Source: JBGTCY01 sp041748615
GTDB lineage: Bacteria; Bacteroidota; Bacteroidia; Chitinophagales; CAIOSU01
Assembly: GCA_041748615.1 (NCBI GenBank)
Contig: JBGTCY010000125.1
Span: 1 to 26,914 of the forward strand
Length of the DNA stretch: 26,914 nt
Reading direction: 5' to 3'
Position 1 is the first letter of the stretch, and each line of letters opens with the position of its first letter. Positions 9,501 through 18,085 of the stretch are shown here, piece by piece. A program made the position numbers and the translations under genes. The notes under the pieces are model-generated. The model was not told the DNA's origin and ran no database searches. It saw only the letters and a program-made list of their open reading frames with translations.

Positions 9501-12500
9501 GTGAAAGAACACTTTCAATTGAAATTACCCAGCCGGATGAAGACCCTATCTCCAATGTTACTGTGCTCACTTGCACTGAAAGCTACTTAGTAGGAGGCGC
9601 GTTGCAAACCGAATCAGGAACATATTTTGACACTGTCATCACCGTTGCCGGTTGTGACAGCATTATCATCACAGAATTAATATTTACAGGCGCATATTTA
9701 ATTGATGTTCAGGCTTCTATATGCTCCGGTGAAAGTTATTTTGCAGGTGGCGATTTTCAAACTGAAAGCGGAATTTACATTGATTCACTCATCTCCTCTG
9801 AAGGTTGCGACAGCATTGTTACAACTAATCTTGAGGCTTTCCTTGCATATTCGAAATCACTTGAAGTTTCCATCTGTGAAGGTGAAAGTTATTTCGCTGG
9901 AGGAGCGCTTCAAACCGAAAGCGGAGTCTATCTTGATTCCCTGACTTCCGTTGGCGGTTGTGACAGCGTTATCACAACCACCCTAACCGTGCTTCCTGTT
10001 GCACTCACCGCCCAAAGCTTTGATGTATGTTCCGGAGATGGCGTTTTTGCCGGAAAAGCTTTCCAAACGGTTTCCGGAGTTTATTATGATACCCTCTCAA
10101 CTGCCGATGGCTGTGACAGCATCATCGCCACCACATTGAATGTGGCTGACCCGCTTTCTGTTGATTTTGAGATTAATCATATCAGTTGCGGTTGTGTTTC
10201 TTCCGGTGGTGGAAATGGCAATGGCGCACCCACTGTCTGCACCCTGAATTTTGAAGGCTTGCAGCATGGTGAAATCATTCCGTCCTATTTCCCTGATTTG
10301 GGTGTGACGATTCAACAACAGGCTTACGCGGGCTGGCCCAGCACATTGATTGTCTTTAATTCCGATTTCATCGGTCCGACTCCTGACCCTGACTTGCAGG
10401 TTGGCATTGGCAATCTTGCTATATTCCCGATGAACCTGACTGACAATTCAGGTGACGGATTTGTGGATGTACCCGATGACCAAAGCGCTGGTGGAATTAT
10501 CACCTTCATCTTTGATGAAGTCCGCACTTTCTATGGATTAACGATGGTGGATAATGACCGCAGTAACGGCACGATTCGCGCTTATGATGAAAATAATGTG
10601 CTCATTACCTCTGTTCCCACTCCAAGTGGCGCGGATGCTTCAGTTCAGGTCTATGACCTTGATATTCCCAATGTAAAAAAAGTGGTGGTCACTTTCGCTG
10701 ATTCAAGAGGAATCACGGATGTGAAATTCAGTTGTCCGCCTCCAACCTGCGGAGTTGAACTTGACGATTTTGCACACGGTCAAATCCTCACCGGGCTGGA
10801 AATCGCTCCGGGAGTAACCGTAAACGCGGTGAGCAATACGAATAAACCAAATGAAGTCATCATTTTCAATTCAAACGTAACCGGCTCTAATGACCCTGAC
10901 CTTGAAGTTGGAATCGGCAACTTGCTCATTATCCCTGAAGACATTACCGACAACAGTGGTGACGGATTGGTAGATAATCCTGATGACAGCAATGTGGGAG
11001 GGATTATGACCTTCACTTTTGACCGCGACAGAACCGTGTTTTCCTTGACTTTGGTGGATAATGACCGCAACAACGGATGGGTAAAAGCTTATGATGAAAA
11101 CAACGTACAGATTAAACAAGTCAGCACACCAAGTGGCGCAGAAGGCAGTATCCAGGTTATCCCGATTAACGCTTCAGGTGTTCGCAGATTAGATGTTTAC
11201 TACTGGGATTCCAGAGGAGTGACGAACCTCCTGCTGGATTGTCCGGATGCTGAGGAATGTTGTGACGGAAATGCCACCGCCTTCATTTCCGGAGGCACAC
11301 CACCCTACTCGTTTGAATGGAGTAACGGTTCAACAGATGCTTATGCAGGTGATAGCTTGTGCGCGGGTGTTTACTACGTGACCATTACCGACCAATTGGG
11401 TTGTTCCATCACCGATTCTATTTCAATAATACAATTGGATGCCAACTACACTTATGCTGCTGAAACTATTTGTGAAGGCGATTCATTCTTAGTGGGCGGT
11501 GACTTGCAAACGGAATCCGGCACTTATCGTGATACACTGGGTTTAGAAGGTGAATGTTATGACATTCTTGTCACCGAGTTGACTGTTATTCCGAATTTGC
11601 GCGAAACCCGTCAGGTTGAAATTTGTGACGGAGAATCTTTCTTCGCGGGAGGTGACTTCCAGACTGAATCCGGCTCGTACACCGATGTATTCTCCGGCTC
11701 AAATGGCTGCGACAGCATTCTTACCACAGAGCTAACGGTATTGCCGACACCGAACACCGGCATTCAGGCGCAGATATGTGAAGGCGAAAGCTACTTTGCG
11801 GGTGGTGGTTTCCAGACCGAATCCGGCATCTATACGGATGTATTGCTGACCGCTGGCGGTTGTGACAGCACGGTGGTAACGACACTCACAGTTTTACCAA
11901 CTGCATTCACATCATTACAAGCAGAAATCTGCGAGGGTGAAAGTTTCCTTGCGGGAGGCAGCTTGCAAACGGAAGCCGGGACTTATTTTGATACTCTGCA
12001 AACATCAGATGGCTGCGACAGTATTGTTGCTGTCGAATTGATGGTTCATCCTATATTCTTAGAAATATTGCAAGCTGAAATCTGTGAAGGTGACAGCTAT
12101 TTTGCAGGAGGCGCGCTTCAAACAGAAACGGGTTTTTATACAGACTCACTCGTTACAATCAATGGTTGTGACAGCGTGGTAGTCACAGAATTGACCGTTC
12201 ACCCGGCTTATACTTTGACGCTCCAGGCTGAAATTTGCGAAGGTGACAGTTTCTTTGCTGCAGGTGCATTCCAGACCGAAGCGGGTATTTATCAGGATGT
12301 AATGAACACTCAGTTTGGATGTGACAGTATCATCCTCACTGAATTGACGGTATTGCCTACTTCTGTCAATGAACTTCAAGTCGAAATCTGTGAAGGTGAC
12401 AGCTATTTTGCGGCTGGTGAATTCCAGACTGAAACGGGCATTTATTTAGATGTGTTGGTCGCTGAAAATGGTTGTGACAGCATTCTCACCACGATGCTTA

Positions 12501-14704
12501 CTGTACATCCCGCAGCGGAAACGAATATACAGATTCAAATTTGCGAAGGTGACAGTTATTTCGCGGGAGGTGATTTACAAACCGAAAGCGGAATTTATTT
12601 CGACACATTGACAACCATGAATGGTTGTGACAGTATCGTAATTACCGAGTTGTCAGTGAATTCGGTTTCACTTACTGATATTTCCGTTGAAATCTGCGAA
12701 GGTGAAAGTTACTTTGCGGGTGGAGATTTCCAAACCGAAGCCGGAGTTTACATTGACTCATTGCAAAACAGCGAAGGATGTGACAGCATCATCGTCACTA
12801 CACTGGCGGTGAATACTTCCGTTTCCACAAATATCTCAGAAGAAATCTGCGAAGGTGACAGCTACTTTGCCGGTGGAGATTTCCAAACTGAAGCAGGCGT
12901 TTACATTGACTCGTTGCAAAGCAGTGCAGGCTGTGACAGTATCATCATCACAACCCTGGCGGTGAATATTTCCATTCTCACAAATATCTCAGTAGAAATC
13001 TGCGAAGGCGACAATTACTTTGCAGGCGGAGATTTCCAGACAGAAGCAGGAATTTATGTGGACAGTTTCCTCGCTCAAGCCGGGTGCGATAGTATTGTGG
13101 TTACTGATTTAACAGTGAATCAAAGCGCATTTGTAAACCAGCAGGTTGAAATCTGTGAAGGTGACGCTTACTTCGCTGAAGGAAATTTCCAGACTGAATC
13201 CGGTACTTACTTGGATGTTTTCCAATCCGCTAACGGTTGCGACAGCACAGTGATTACTGAATTAACAGTATTGCCGCTTTCAGTTTCAAACATTTCGGCA
13301 GAAATCTGTGAAGGCGACAGCTATTTTGCCGGGGGTGATTTGCAATCGGAAGCAGGAACCTATTTTGATACGCTGACCGCTTCCAATGGCTGCGACAGTA
13401 TAGTAGTCACTGAATTGACGATACTCGAATCATTCACCACCAATGTGAGTGTTGAAATTTGTGAAGGTGACAGCGTGTTTGTGGGTGGCGCATTCCAAAC
13501 GGAAGCAGGAATTTATTTTGATAATTTAATATCAAGCGCGGGTTGCGACAGCTTGGTCATCACAGATGTGAGTCTTTCACTTTCATTCATCACGAATGAT
13601 GATGTTGCTATTTGTACCGGACAAAGCCATTTCGCGGGAGGCGCTTTCCAAACTGAAGCGGGTGTTTATTTTGACACGTTAATCGCGGAGGGCGGCTGTG
13701 ACAGTATCATCGTTACAAATCTGACGGTTAGCGATTTGGAACTCAGGGGAACGGTTACGGATGTAAGCTGCTTTATGGCTGGTGATGGCTCCATCCTCGT
13801 GTCAGTCATTGGCGGAGTAAATCCGGATTTTGAATGGTCAAATCAATTACCGCCAATCGCGGAGCAGTTTGGCTTATCAGGAGGCAGTTACTATGTTACG
13901 GTAACGGATGAAAGCGGATGTTCCGCAACGGCAAATTTCGTTGTTGAAGAACCCGGTCCGCTGGCTTTAGGAGCGGTACCGACTCCTGTGAGTTGCTTTG
14001 GTGAGCAAGACGGTTCTATTGATTTATTTGTCAGCGGTGGCACACAGCCTTACGATTTCCAATGGTCAACCGGAGAATTAACTGAAGACATTGACAATCT
14101 CACGGAAGGAATTTACTCAGTGCTCGTAGTTGACACCAACGGTTGTTCGGCAAACCTTTTCGTATTGGTAGGACAACCCTTCCCGATTGATATAGGCGGA
14201 ATCGTAACGGACGAATCTACACTTGGAAGTGAAGATGGTGCAATTGAATTGTTTGTCATGGGCGGCACCTCACCCTATTCTTTCAACTGGTCGAATGGTG
14301 GAACTTCCCAAAACCTTGATAACCTCAGCGCTGGATTTTATGAAGTAACTGTGACTGACATCAACGGTTGTGTTGCTGTTGCTCAATTTGAAGTATTGCA
14401 ATTGCAGCCTCCACGTGAAGCCGGTCAGTTCAGAGACCATGGTTTGTTTGAGGTAAAAATGTACCCAAATCCCTTTAGGCAATCCCTGATGATTGAAATT
14501 GAATCTGGCGATGAAAGCGAAGGAAATATTATCCTGCGCGATATGATGGGCAGAAAAGTGATGGAACAGCGGATAGCCCTCCAAAAGGGTATGAACTTTT
14601 TCAAAATAAAAATCGAAACACCCTTGTCACCGGGAGCTTATCTCATGGAGATTTCAAAAAACAATGGTATGTTGAGGGAATACAAAACTTTAATCAGGGA
14701 GTAA
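6521..14704 (+). CDS. Giant repeat-rich T9SS-secreted surface protein, complete paralogue
   Basis: This 2727-aa protein starts at an ATG followed by a clear Sec signal peptide (hydrophobic to about residue 24, likely cleavage after ASA at 27). The mature start THAVGADISYECLGG opens a Cys-rich N-terminal region (to about 385) of a kind I recall from large Bacteroidota secreted proteins. Then come eight SprB-type repeats (about 387-1006), four 51-aa units (about 1007-1208), the Asp-rich domain pair (about 1240-1572), one SprB-type repeat, 15 more 51-aa units (11441-13729), three SprB-type repeats and a T9SS type A sorting domain ending KTLIRE. It is a paralogue of the upstream gene; the first four-unit block replaces the near-perfect array there. 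No sprC, sprD, sprF or porP-like partner is adjacent. A role as surface adhesin or matrix protein is inferred; secretion by T9SS is well supported. Confidence 0.93.
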   Translation: MFHSIKHLTPLLVLFILLFLISFNASATHAVGADISYECLGGNQYRITLNLYRDCAGIQAPGSASVSIRSASCNRNLSLTLSQISATEVSNICPSQYNNSRCNGGSLPGTQQYVYSNVITLPAQCTDWVIGYSLCCRNNAITNLSNPGNQNLYVEARLNNTISPCNNSPIFTTLPVPYVCAGQTAFYNHGSVDIDGDVLVYSLINPLNGSGSNIPFRAGFSATNPLSVTGSFGFDNNTGQMIYTPSAIQNAVVTVLVQEFRNGVLIGSTMRDMQIIVISCSNSAPTATGINGTNSYSTTLCPNGSFCFNINSFDPDPSNTVTMNWNSGIPGATFTTSGSPHPTGTFCWTPPANASGSYNFLVTVQDNACPLSSSNTYAYTLNVPSQINLSFSTTSAVLCYGGSNASATVTPTGSNGNYTYFWSTNPPQTTPTITGLSAGTYTVTVSDNINCRQTTGSVTINQNAQIVINALTSAPSCNLANGSITASATGGSGSGYSFFWSNGGTGPTITGLNSGSYTVTVFDGATCSQTLSVSLNNSGAPTLNITSNPVACFGTNTGSATATPSGGVPPYTYSWSNGANTQTASNLGVGSYTVTVTASNGCQVTGVAAITQPPLLAIFTSSVSASCGGSNGSAGVAAFGGTPPYTYAWSNNVATPDNNNIPGGNYTIVVTDSRGCTASEVVAVASSPNVDATISTTTHQGGFNVSCNGFLNGQVNVTATNGTPPFSFLWSNGAILEDLFNVGAGNYSVTITDSKGCTAVRSISLNEPPAIITSISAVLQGDFHLICPTDSNAQINLTASGGIPPYTYLWTNDETTQNITNASAGENFVNVIDVNGCVGTASIVITSPPPIETILTPSLYPNGLNISCNGANDGFVDCSVTGGTPGYTFSWNNGQYTTQNLQNIGAGVYTLEVTDAAGCLAFDTVELEEPLLLEFSVTTIPVSCRGASTGSINVDVTGGIPTYNYLWNTGASNQNLSDLSAGIYELTVTDSSNCERTLSIEITQPDEDPISNVTVLTCTESYLVGGALQTESGTYFDTVITVAGCDSIIITELIFTGAYLIDVQASICSGESYFAGGDFQTESGIYIDSLISSEGCDSIVTTNLEAFLAYSKSLEVSICEGESYFAGGALQTESGVYLDSLTSVGGCDSVITTTLTVLPVALTAQSFDVCSGDGVFAGKAFQTVSGVYYDTLSTADGCDSIIATTLNVADPLSVDFEINHISCGCVSSGGGNGNGAPTVCTLNFEGLQHGEIIPSYFPDLGVTIQQQAYAGWPSTLIVFNSDFIGPTPDPDLQVGIGNLAIFPMNLTDNSGDGFVDVPDDQSAGGIITFIFDEVRTFYGLTMVDNDRSNGTIRAYDENNVLITSVPTPSGADASVQVYDLDIPNVKKVVVTFADSRGITDVKFSCPPPTCGVELDDFAHGQILTGLEIAPGVTVNAVSNTNKPNEVIIFNSNVTGSNDPDLEVGIGNLLIIPEDITDNSGDGLVDNPDDSNVGGIMTFTFDRDRTVFSLTLVDNDRNNGWVKAYDENNVQIKQVSTPSGAEGSIQVIPINASGVRRLDVYYWDSRGVTNLLLDCPDAEECCDGNATAFISGGTPPYSFEWSNGSTDAYAGDSLCAGVYYVTITDQLGCSITDSISIIQLDANYTYAAETICEGDSFLVGGDLQTESGTYRDTLGLEGECYDILVTELTVIPNLRETRQVEICDGESFFAGGDFQTESGSYTDVFSGSNGCDSILTTELTVLPTPNTGIQAQICEGESYFAGGGFQTESGIYTDVLLTAGGCDSTVVTTLTVLPTAFTSLQAEICEGESFLAGGSLQTEAGTYFDTLQTSDGCDSIVAVELMVHPIFLEILQAEICEGDSYFAGGALQTETGFYTDSLVTINGCDSVVVTELTVHPAYTLTLQAEICEGDSFFAAGAFQTEAGIYQDVMNTQFGCDSIILTELTVLPTSVNELQVEICEGDSYFAAGEFQTETGIYLDVLVAENGCDSILTTMLTVHPAAETNIQIQICEGDSYFAGGDLQTESGIYFDTLTTMNGCDSIVITELSVNSVSLTDISVEICEGESYFAGGDFQTEAGVYIDSLQNSEGCDSIIVTTLAVNTSVSTNISEEICEGDSYFAGGDFQTEAGVYIDSLQSSAGCDSIIITTLAVNISILTNISVEICEGDNYFAGGDFQTEAGIYVDSFLAQAGCDSIVVTDLTVNQSAFVNQQVEICEGDAYFAEGNFQTESGTYLDVFQSANGCDSTVITELTVLPLSVSNISAEICEGDSYFAGGDLQSEAGTYFDTLTASNGCDSIVVTELTILESFTTNVSVEICEGDSVFVGGAFQTEAGIYFDNLISSAGCDSLVITDVSLSLSFITNDDVAICTGQSHFAGGAFQTEAGVYFDTLIAEGGCDSIIVTNLTVSDLELRGTVTDVSCFMAGDGSILVSVIGGVNPDFEWSNQLPPIAEQFGLSGGSYYVTVTDESGCSATANFVVEEPGPLALGAVPTPVSCFGEQDGSIDLFVSGGTQPYDFQWSTGELTEDIDNLTEGIYSVLVVDTNGCSANLFVLVGQPFPIDIGGIVTDESTLGSEDGAIELFVMGGTSPYSFNWSNGGTSQNLDNLSAGFYEVTVTDINGCVAVAQFEVLQLQPPREAGQFRDHGLFEVKMYPNPFRQSLMIEIESGDESEGNIILRDMMGRKVMEQRIALQKGMNFFKIKIETPLSPGAYLMEISKNNGMLREYKTLIRE
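9539..10144 (+). repeat. Four 51-aa repeat units preceding the Asp-rich pair
   Basis: Four consecutive units of about 50.5 aa occupy the place held by the near-perfect array in the upstream paralogue. The first is degenerate (TCTESYLVGG lacks the usual ICEG). The fourth (VCSGDGVFAGK) matches the last unit before the Asp-rich domains in the upstream gene (VCDGDGVFAGG). Confidence 0.85.
10099..11447 (+). repeat. Long block shared with the upstream paralogue (copy 2)
   Basis: This is the partner of 1381-2735. It carries the two Asp-rich domains and a SprB-type repeat and lacks two codons found in copy 1 (DAEECC here, DEEEVECC there). Most differences are silent, so it is a recent duplication or is kept alike by conversion, with purifying selection on the protein. 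Confidence 0.9.
11441..13729 (+). repeat. Diverged array of 15 protein repeat units
   Basis: The stretch encodes 763 aa, or 15 units of about 51 aa with the ICEG[ED]S, FAGG, QTE and GCDS pattern. Neighbouring units 9-11 (about 12664-13125) are more alike (FQTEAGVYIDSLQ is present in two of them), which suggests a local, more recent duplication inside an old array. Confidence 0.9.
14468..14559 (+). repeat. 92-bp segment identical to the upstream paralogue's 3' end (copy 2)
   Basis: Exact partner of 6065-6156, inside the T9SS sorting-domain coding region. The following roughly 140 bp up to the stop codon are clearly diverged between the two genes. Confidence 0.9.
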
Positions 14705-14761
14705 TTTTAATGCAATAGTAATGTTGTCAAAATAAAATCCCAATTTGTACTAACTGCAATC

Positions 14762-14786
14762 AGATATTAGACTTTAGATGTTAGAC
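14762..14786. repeat. Short imperfect direct repeat in the intergenic region
   Basis: agatattagac (14762-14772) is followed three bases later by agatgttagac (14776-14786), 10 of 11 bases matching. It lies in the non-coding stretch between the second giant gene and its terminator. No function can be assigned. Confidence 0.5.
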
Positions 14787-14833
14787 AACTTGCGGAAGTT
14801 ATTCTGAAATTGCACTTAAAAATTTCTGTACTT

Positions 14834-14870
14834 AAAAAAAGCCGCCTGTATGATGCAGGCGGCTTTTTTA
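14834..14870 (+). terminator. Intrinsic terminator after the second giant gene
   Basis: A GC-rich 8-bp perfect stem (gccgcctg 14841-14848 with caggcggc 14856-14863) has a 7-base loop, an upstream A-run and six T following. It is strong by rule. It sits 130 bp after the stop codon, so the message has a fairly long 3' untranslated region unless another site is used. Confidence 0.9.
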
Positions 14871-14921
14871 TAAAATGAAGTTCATAAACAGGATGAGGCA
14901 ACCATTCATTCATTTGCTCCG

Positions 14922-14951
14922 TTTTCCTTTATGACACTCTGATTAATTTTG
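14922..14951 (+). promoter_or_regulatory. Candidate Bacteroidota-type promoter for the serpin gene
   Basis: TAATTTTG at 14944-14951 fits the Bacteroidota -7 element TAnnTTTG exactly. An upstream TTTT at 14922-14925 stands where a TTTG -33 element would be (18-base gap), so that half is imperfect. Transcription would begin near 14957, just before the ATG at 14970, which argues against the upstream TTG at 14949 as a start. Confidence 0.4.
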
Positions 14952-14969
14952 AAAAATAAACTTACACTG

Positions 14970-16193
14970 ATGAAAAATCTTTTCTTGTATTGCTTCGCCT
15001 TGCTTTTTCTTTTTTCTTGTAAAAAATCTGAATTACCCATAGAAGATGAAACACCGCTCGATTTGATTGCCGCTCAAAAAAGATTGGTGCAGAGCGACAA
15101 TGAATTCGGAATTAAACTGTTCAAACAAATTCACCAGCAGGAAGAAGCGGATAAAAACATCTTCATCTCCCCGCTCAGCATCAGCATGGCGCTGGGAATG
15201 ACCTTAAACGGGGCGGCAGGCGACACGCGCACCGCCATGCAAACCACTCTCGAACATCATGGGTTAACACAAGCGCAAATCAACCAGGTTTACCGGAATC
15301 TCATCAACCGGTTCAACGCGCTTGACCCGGATGTGCGCATGGACATTGCCAACTCCATCTGGTACCGGCAGGATTTCACCGTGCTTCAGGATTTCATTCA
15401 AACCAATCAGCAATATTTTGACGCTGAAACCCATTCGCTGGATTTTGATGACCCAAATGCCAAAGACATCATCAATCAATGGGTGGAAGCCGCAACCAAC
15501 GGTAAAATTCCTGAAATTATTGATGAAATCTATCCGGAACATGTCATGTTTTTAATCAATGCCATCTACTTCAATGGCTTCTGGACACACGCGTTCGACC
15601 CGCAAAAAACTTACCCGGGTTCCTTTCAATTACAAAACGGAACTTATGTAACAGCGGAGATGATGTTTCATGACAGCATTCCGTTTAACTATTACGCGGA
15701 CAACCAGGTTGAAGCAGCGGAATTCACCTATGGAAATGGGGTTTACAGCATGTTCATTCTGCTGCCCGCTTACGGCAGTAATGTTGAAACGCTCATCAAC
15801 AACCTCACTTTGCAACAATGGGATAACTGGTTGGCGAATCTGAACAACAATCACAGCCTTGAGGTTTACATGCCCAAGTATGAAATCCGTTATGAGATTC
15901 AATTGAAAGAAGTATTGAGTCTGTTGGGCATGGGAATCGCATTTACCGACAATGCAGATTTCAGCGGTATCAGCGATGCGCACCGCCTGATGATTGACCA
16001 GGTCAGGCATAAAACCTATATAAAAGTCAATGAAGAAGGAACGGAAGCTGCCGCTGTTACCTCTGTCGGAGTCAGCATCACTTCCCTCCCGCCCGCCTTT
16101 TATATCAACCGCCCGTTCATCGTGGCAATCCGGGAAAAAGAAACCGGCAGCATTTTGTTTATCGGAAAAATCATGAATCCGGCTGAAAACTGA
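14970..16193 (+). CDS. Lipoprotein serpin (serine/cysteine protease inhibitor)
   Basis: The 407-aa protein has serpin features throughout: NIFISPLSISMALGMTLNGA near the start, NAIYFNGFW in the middle, the hinge EEGTEAAAVTS (residues 355-365), and a C-terminal FYINRPFIVAIRE segment. The hinge has small residues at P12-P9 and Thr at P14, as in inhibitory serpins. Counting against alpha-1-antitrypsin spacing puts Thr371-Ser372 at P1-P1', which would favour an elastase-like target protease (inference). The start at 14970 gives a signal peptide with lipobox LFSC (Cys17), so the mature protein is probably a lipid-anchored periplasmic or surface protein. An in-frame TTG seven codons upstream overlaps the candidate promoter. 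The gene stands alone between a terminator and a convergent gene. It may shield the cell from host, competitor or its own secreted proteases. Confidence 0.93.
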   Translation: MKNLFLYCFALLFLFSCKKSELPIEDETPLDLIAAQKRLVQSDNEFGIKLFKQIHQQEEADKNIFISPLSISMALGMTLNGAAGDTRTAMQTTLEHHGLTQAQINQVYRNLINRFNALDPDVRMDIANSIWYRQDFTVLQDFIQTNQQYFDAETHSLDFDDPNAKDIINQWVEAATNGKIPEIIDEIYPEHVMFLINAIYFNGFWTHAFDPQKTYPGSFQLQNGTYVTAEMMFHDSIPFNYYADNQVEAAEFTYGNGVYSMFILLPAYGSNVETLINNLTLQQWDNWLANLNNNHSLEVYMPKYEIRYEIQLKEVLSLLGMGIAFTDNADFSGISDAHRLMIDQVRHKTYIKVNEEGTEAAAVTSVGVSITSLPPAFYINRPFIVAIREKETGSILFIGKIMNPAEN

Positions 16194-16221
16194 TTTTAGT
16201 ACAAAACAAACTCAGCATCAA

Positions 16222-16245
16222 CCCCTTCACTGAATGGTGGCGGGG
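16222..16245. terminator. Candidate hairpin between convergent genes
   Basis: ccccttcac (16222-16230) can pair with gtggcgggg (16237-16245) over a 6-base loop with one mismatch and one G-T pair. It lies midway between the stop codons of two convergent genes but has no T-run, so a terminator role is only possible. Confidence 0.3.
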
Positions 16246-16271
16246 ATGGCTACTTGATAGGGGGCTGATAT

Positions 16272-17804
16272 TTAGTTAGTTTTCTTAGTAACGGTATAAA
16301 TATCCGCTCTCCTGTCGTGTAGGTTTCGGACACTTCCATACAAATTGAGTTCCTTCAGTAATTCTATATCCACATCTACAATGAGGGTCATTTCAGTGTT
16401 GGGGGTTGCTTCGGCTTTAATACCATTGGATGGAAAAGCAAAATCACAAGGAGTGAAAACGACAGATTGTGCATATTGAATATCCATATTATGTACTTTG
16501 GGCAGCGTGCCCACGCTTCCGGCAATTGCAACGTAGCACTCATTTTCAATGGCTCTGGCTTGAGCGCAATTTCTGACCCGGGAATATCCGTTTTGAGTAT
16601 CTGTTAAAAACGGTACGAAAAGAATATTCATTCCCTCATCGGCTAATATTCTGCTTAATTCAGGGAATTCAACATCGTAGCAAATCAGGATACCTATTTT
16701 GCCGCAATCAGTATCAAAGGTTTTTAATGTATTTCCGCCTTGTAAGCCCCATATTCTGGCTTCATCAGGTGTGACGTGAATTTTTTCATAGCGTTCAATT
16801 CCACCATCTCTTTTACACAAATAACCAACATTGTATAATTTGTCATTCACAAGTTCAGGCATGCTCCCTGTTATAATATTGATGTTGTATGAAATTGCCA
16901 GTTTTGAAAACCTTTTCACTATCTCTTCATTGTATTTTGCAAGTTTTCTTACTGACTCCGGCTCTGTCAGGTGATTGTATTCAGCCATCAGCGGTCCGTG
17001 GAAAAATTCAGGAAATAAGGCAAAGTCGGATCTGTAGCCGGAAACTGCATCAACAAAGAATTCGGCTTGTTGCATCAGTTCATCTATATCTTTATACAAG
17101 CGCATTTGCCACTGGATCAACCCCAATCTGACGATATTTTTATCACTGGTTGTTTTTTTTGAAACAGGTTCGTAATACACATTATCCCACTCAAGTAACA
17201 CTGCATATTCATTTGATTCCTTGTCGCCCTCCAGATACCCCCGAATCACCCTTACCGGATGAAAATCGTTGGACATTTGAAAGTCGAGCACTGGGTCATG
17301 AATTTCCTTTCTTCTGACTTTATCAATGAATTCTCGTGGTGATATTTTATCAGAATATTCATGATACTTTGGAATCCGTCCTCCAAAAAGAACGCCTTTC
17401 AGGTTAAGTTTTTCACATAAGTCTTTCCGGTAATCGTATAATCGTCTTCCTAATCTAAGACCCCGGAATTTAGGTCTGATGAATAAGTCTATTCCGTAGA
17501 GTTTATCTCCGTCAGGATTGTGTGTATTAAAGGTAAAGTTGCCTGTTACTTCTCTGTAGGTGTGCTTTTCATCAAATTGTGATGAATCAATTATAATTGA
17601 CAAGGCACAGCCCGCTATTTCATTGTTAATTAAAACAGCCACCTGACCATCAGGAAACTTTTCGTTGAGAGTTTTAATTTGATTTTCCTTCCAGAAAGAT
17701 GATTGCATATTGGAATAAGATTCCAGCATCGCATTTTTAATATCTTCGTAGTTGACTGATTTTAAGTAAATAATTTCAATTTTGTCTGTTAAATTTTTAT
17801 CCAT
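16272..17804 (-). CDS. GNAT acetyltransferase / carbon-nitrogen hydrolase fusion
   Basis: The 510-aa protein has two domains. Residues 1-212 are a GNAT-like acetyltransferase with the acetyl-CoA loop R114-G-L-R-L-G. Residues 223-510 are a nitrilase-superfamily carbon-nitrogen hydrolase with the expected Glu-Lys-Cys triad: E266 in FPEFF, K341 in YEKIH and C375 in ICYDVEFPE. Proteins with this same domain order are known in many bacteria (for example the B. subtilis YhcX type). The substrate is unknown: hydrolysis of an amide or nitrile on a small metabolite, coupled to acyl transfer, is the likely chemistry. No signal peptide is seen, so it is cytoplasmic. The gene is convergent with the serpin and has no close co-directional partner upstream (281 bp to the next gene). 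Confidence 0.9.
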   Translation of the reverse strand: MDKNLTDKIEIIYLKSVNYEDIKNAMLESYSNMQSSFWKENQIKTLNEKFPDGQVAVLINNEIAGCALSIIIDSSQFDEKHTYREVTGNFTFNTHNPDGDKLYGIDLFIRPKFRGLRLGRRLYDYRKDLCEKLNLKGVLFGGRIPKYHEYSDKISPREFIDKVRRKEIHDPVLDFQMSNDFHPVRVIRGYLEGDKESNEYAVLLEWDNVYYEPVSKKTTSDKNIVRLGLIQWQMRLYKDIDELMQQAEFFVDAVSGYRSDFALFPEFFHGPLMAEYNHLTEPESVRKLAKYNEEIVKRFSKLAISYNINIITGSMPELVNDKLYNVGYLCKRDGGIERYEKIHVTPDEARIWGLQGGNTLKTFDTDCGKIGILICYDVEFPELSRILADEGMNILFVPFLTDTQNGYSRVRNCAQARAIENECYVAIAGSVGTLPKVHNMDIQYAQSVVFTPCDFAFPSNGIKAEATPNTEMTLIVDVDIELLKELNLYGSVRNLHDRRADIYTVTKKTN

Positions 17805-17830
17805 AGCTATTCTATCGTTTTATGTTTGAG

Positions 17831-17846
17831 TGATGGCTTGCCATCA
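17831..17846. repeat. Short perfect palindrome upstream of the hydrolase gene
   Basis: tgatggcttgccatca is a 7-bp inverted repeat with a 2-base centre, 27 bp upstream of the start codon of the minus-strand GNAT/hydrolase gene. It could be an operator or a leader hairpin. No regulator binding site can be named from it. Confidence 0.35.
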
Positions 17847-18085
17847 TTTCAGTACTACAAAGAAACTCGTTTAAGGTGTAAAATGTAAGCGATTTTGAGG
17901 CGACTCGGATTGTATAGCACAAGTTTGCGGGATTACCTTTTCGATGGACAGATTGAGCTAACCATTCGTAAGTTTTTAACTTAACCGCTTAATATTCAAC
18001 ATTCGCACAAGCAGACATCCACACAGAGCTATCGCCTCAATGATTGCGGAAAGATATTTGACTTTCGGTACTTTTTACGGGCAGA

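Noticed and set aside
14949..14969. TTG start giving the serpin seven extra residues
   Set aside because: It overlaps the candidate -7 promoter element, and the ATG at 14970 gives a standard lipoprotein signal peptide.
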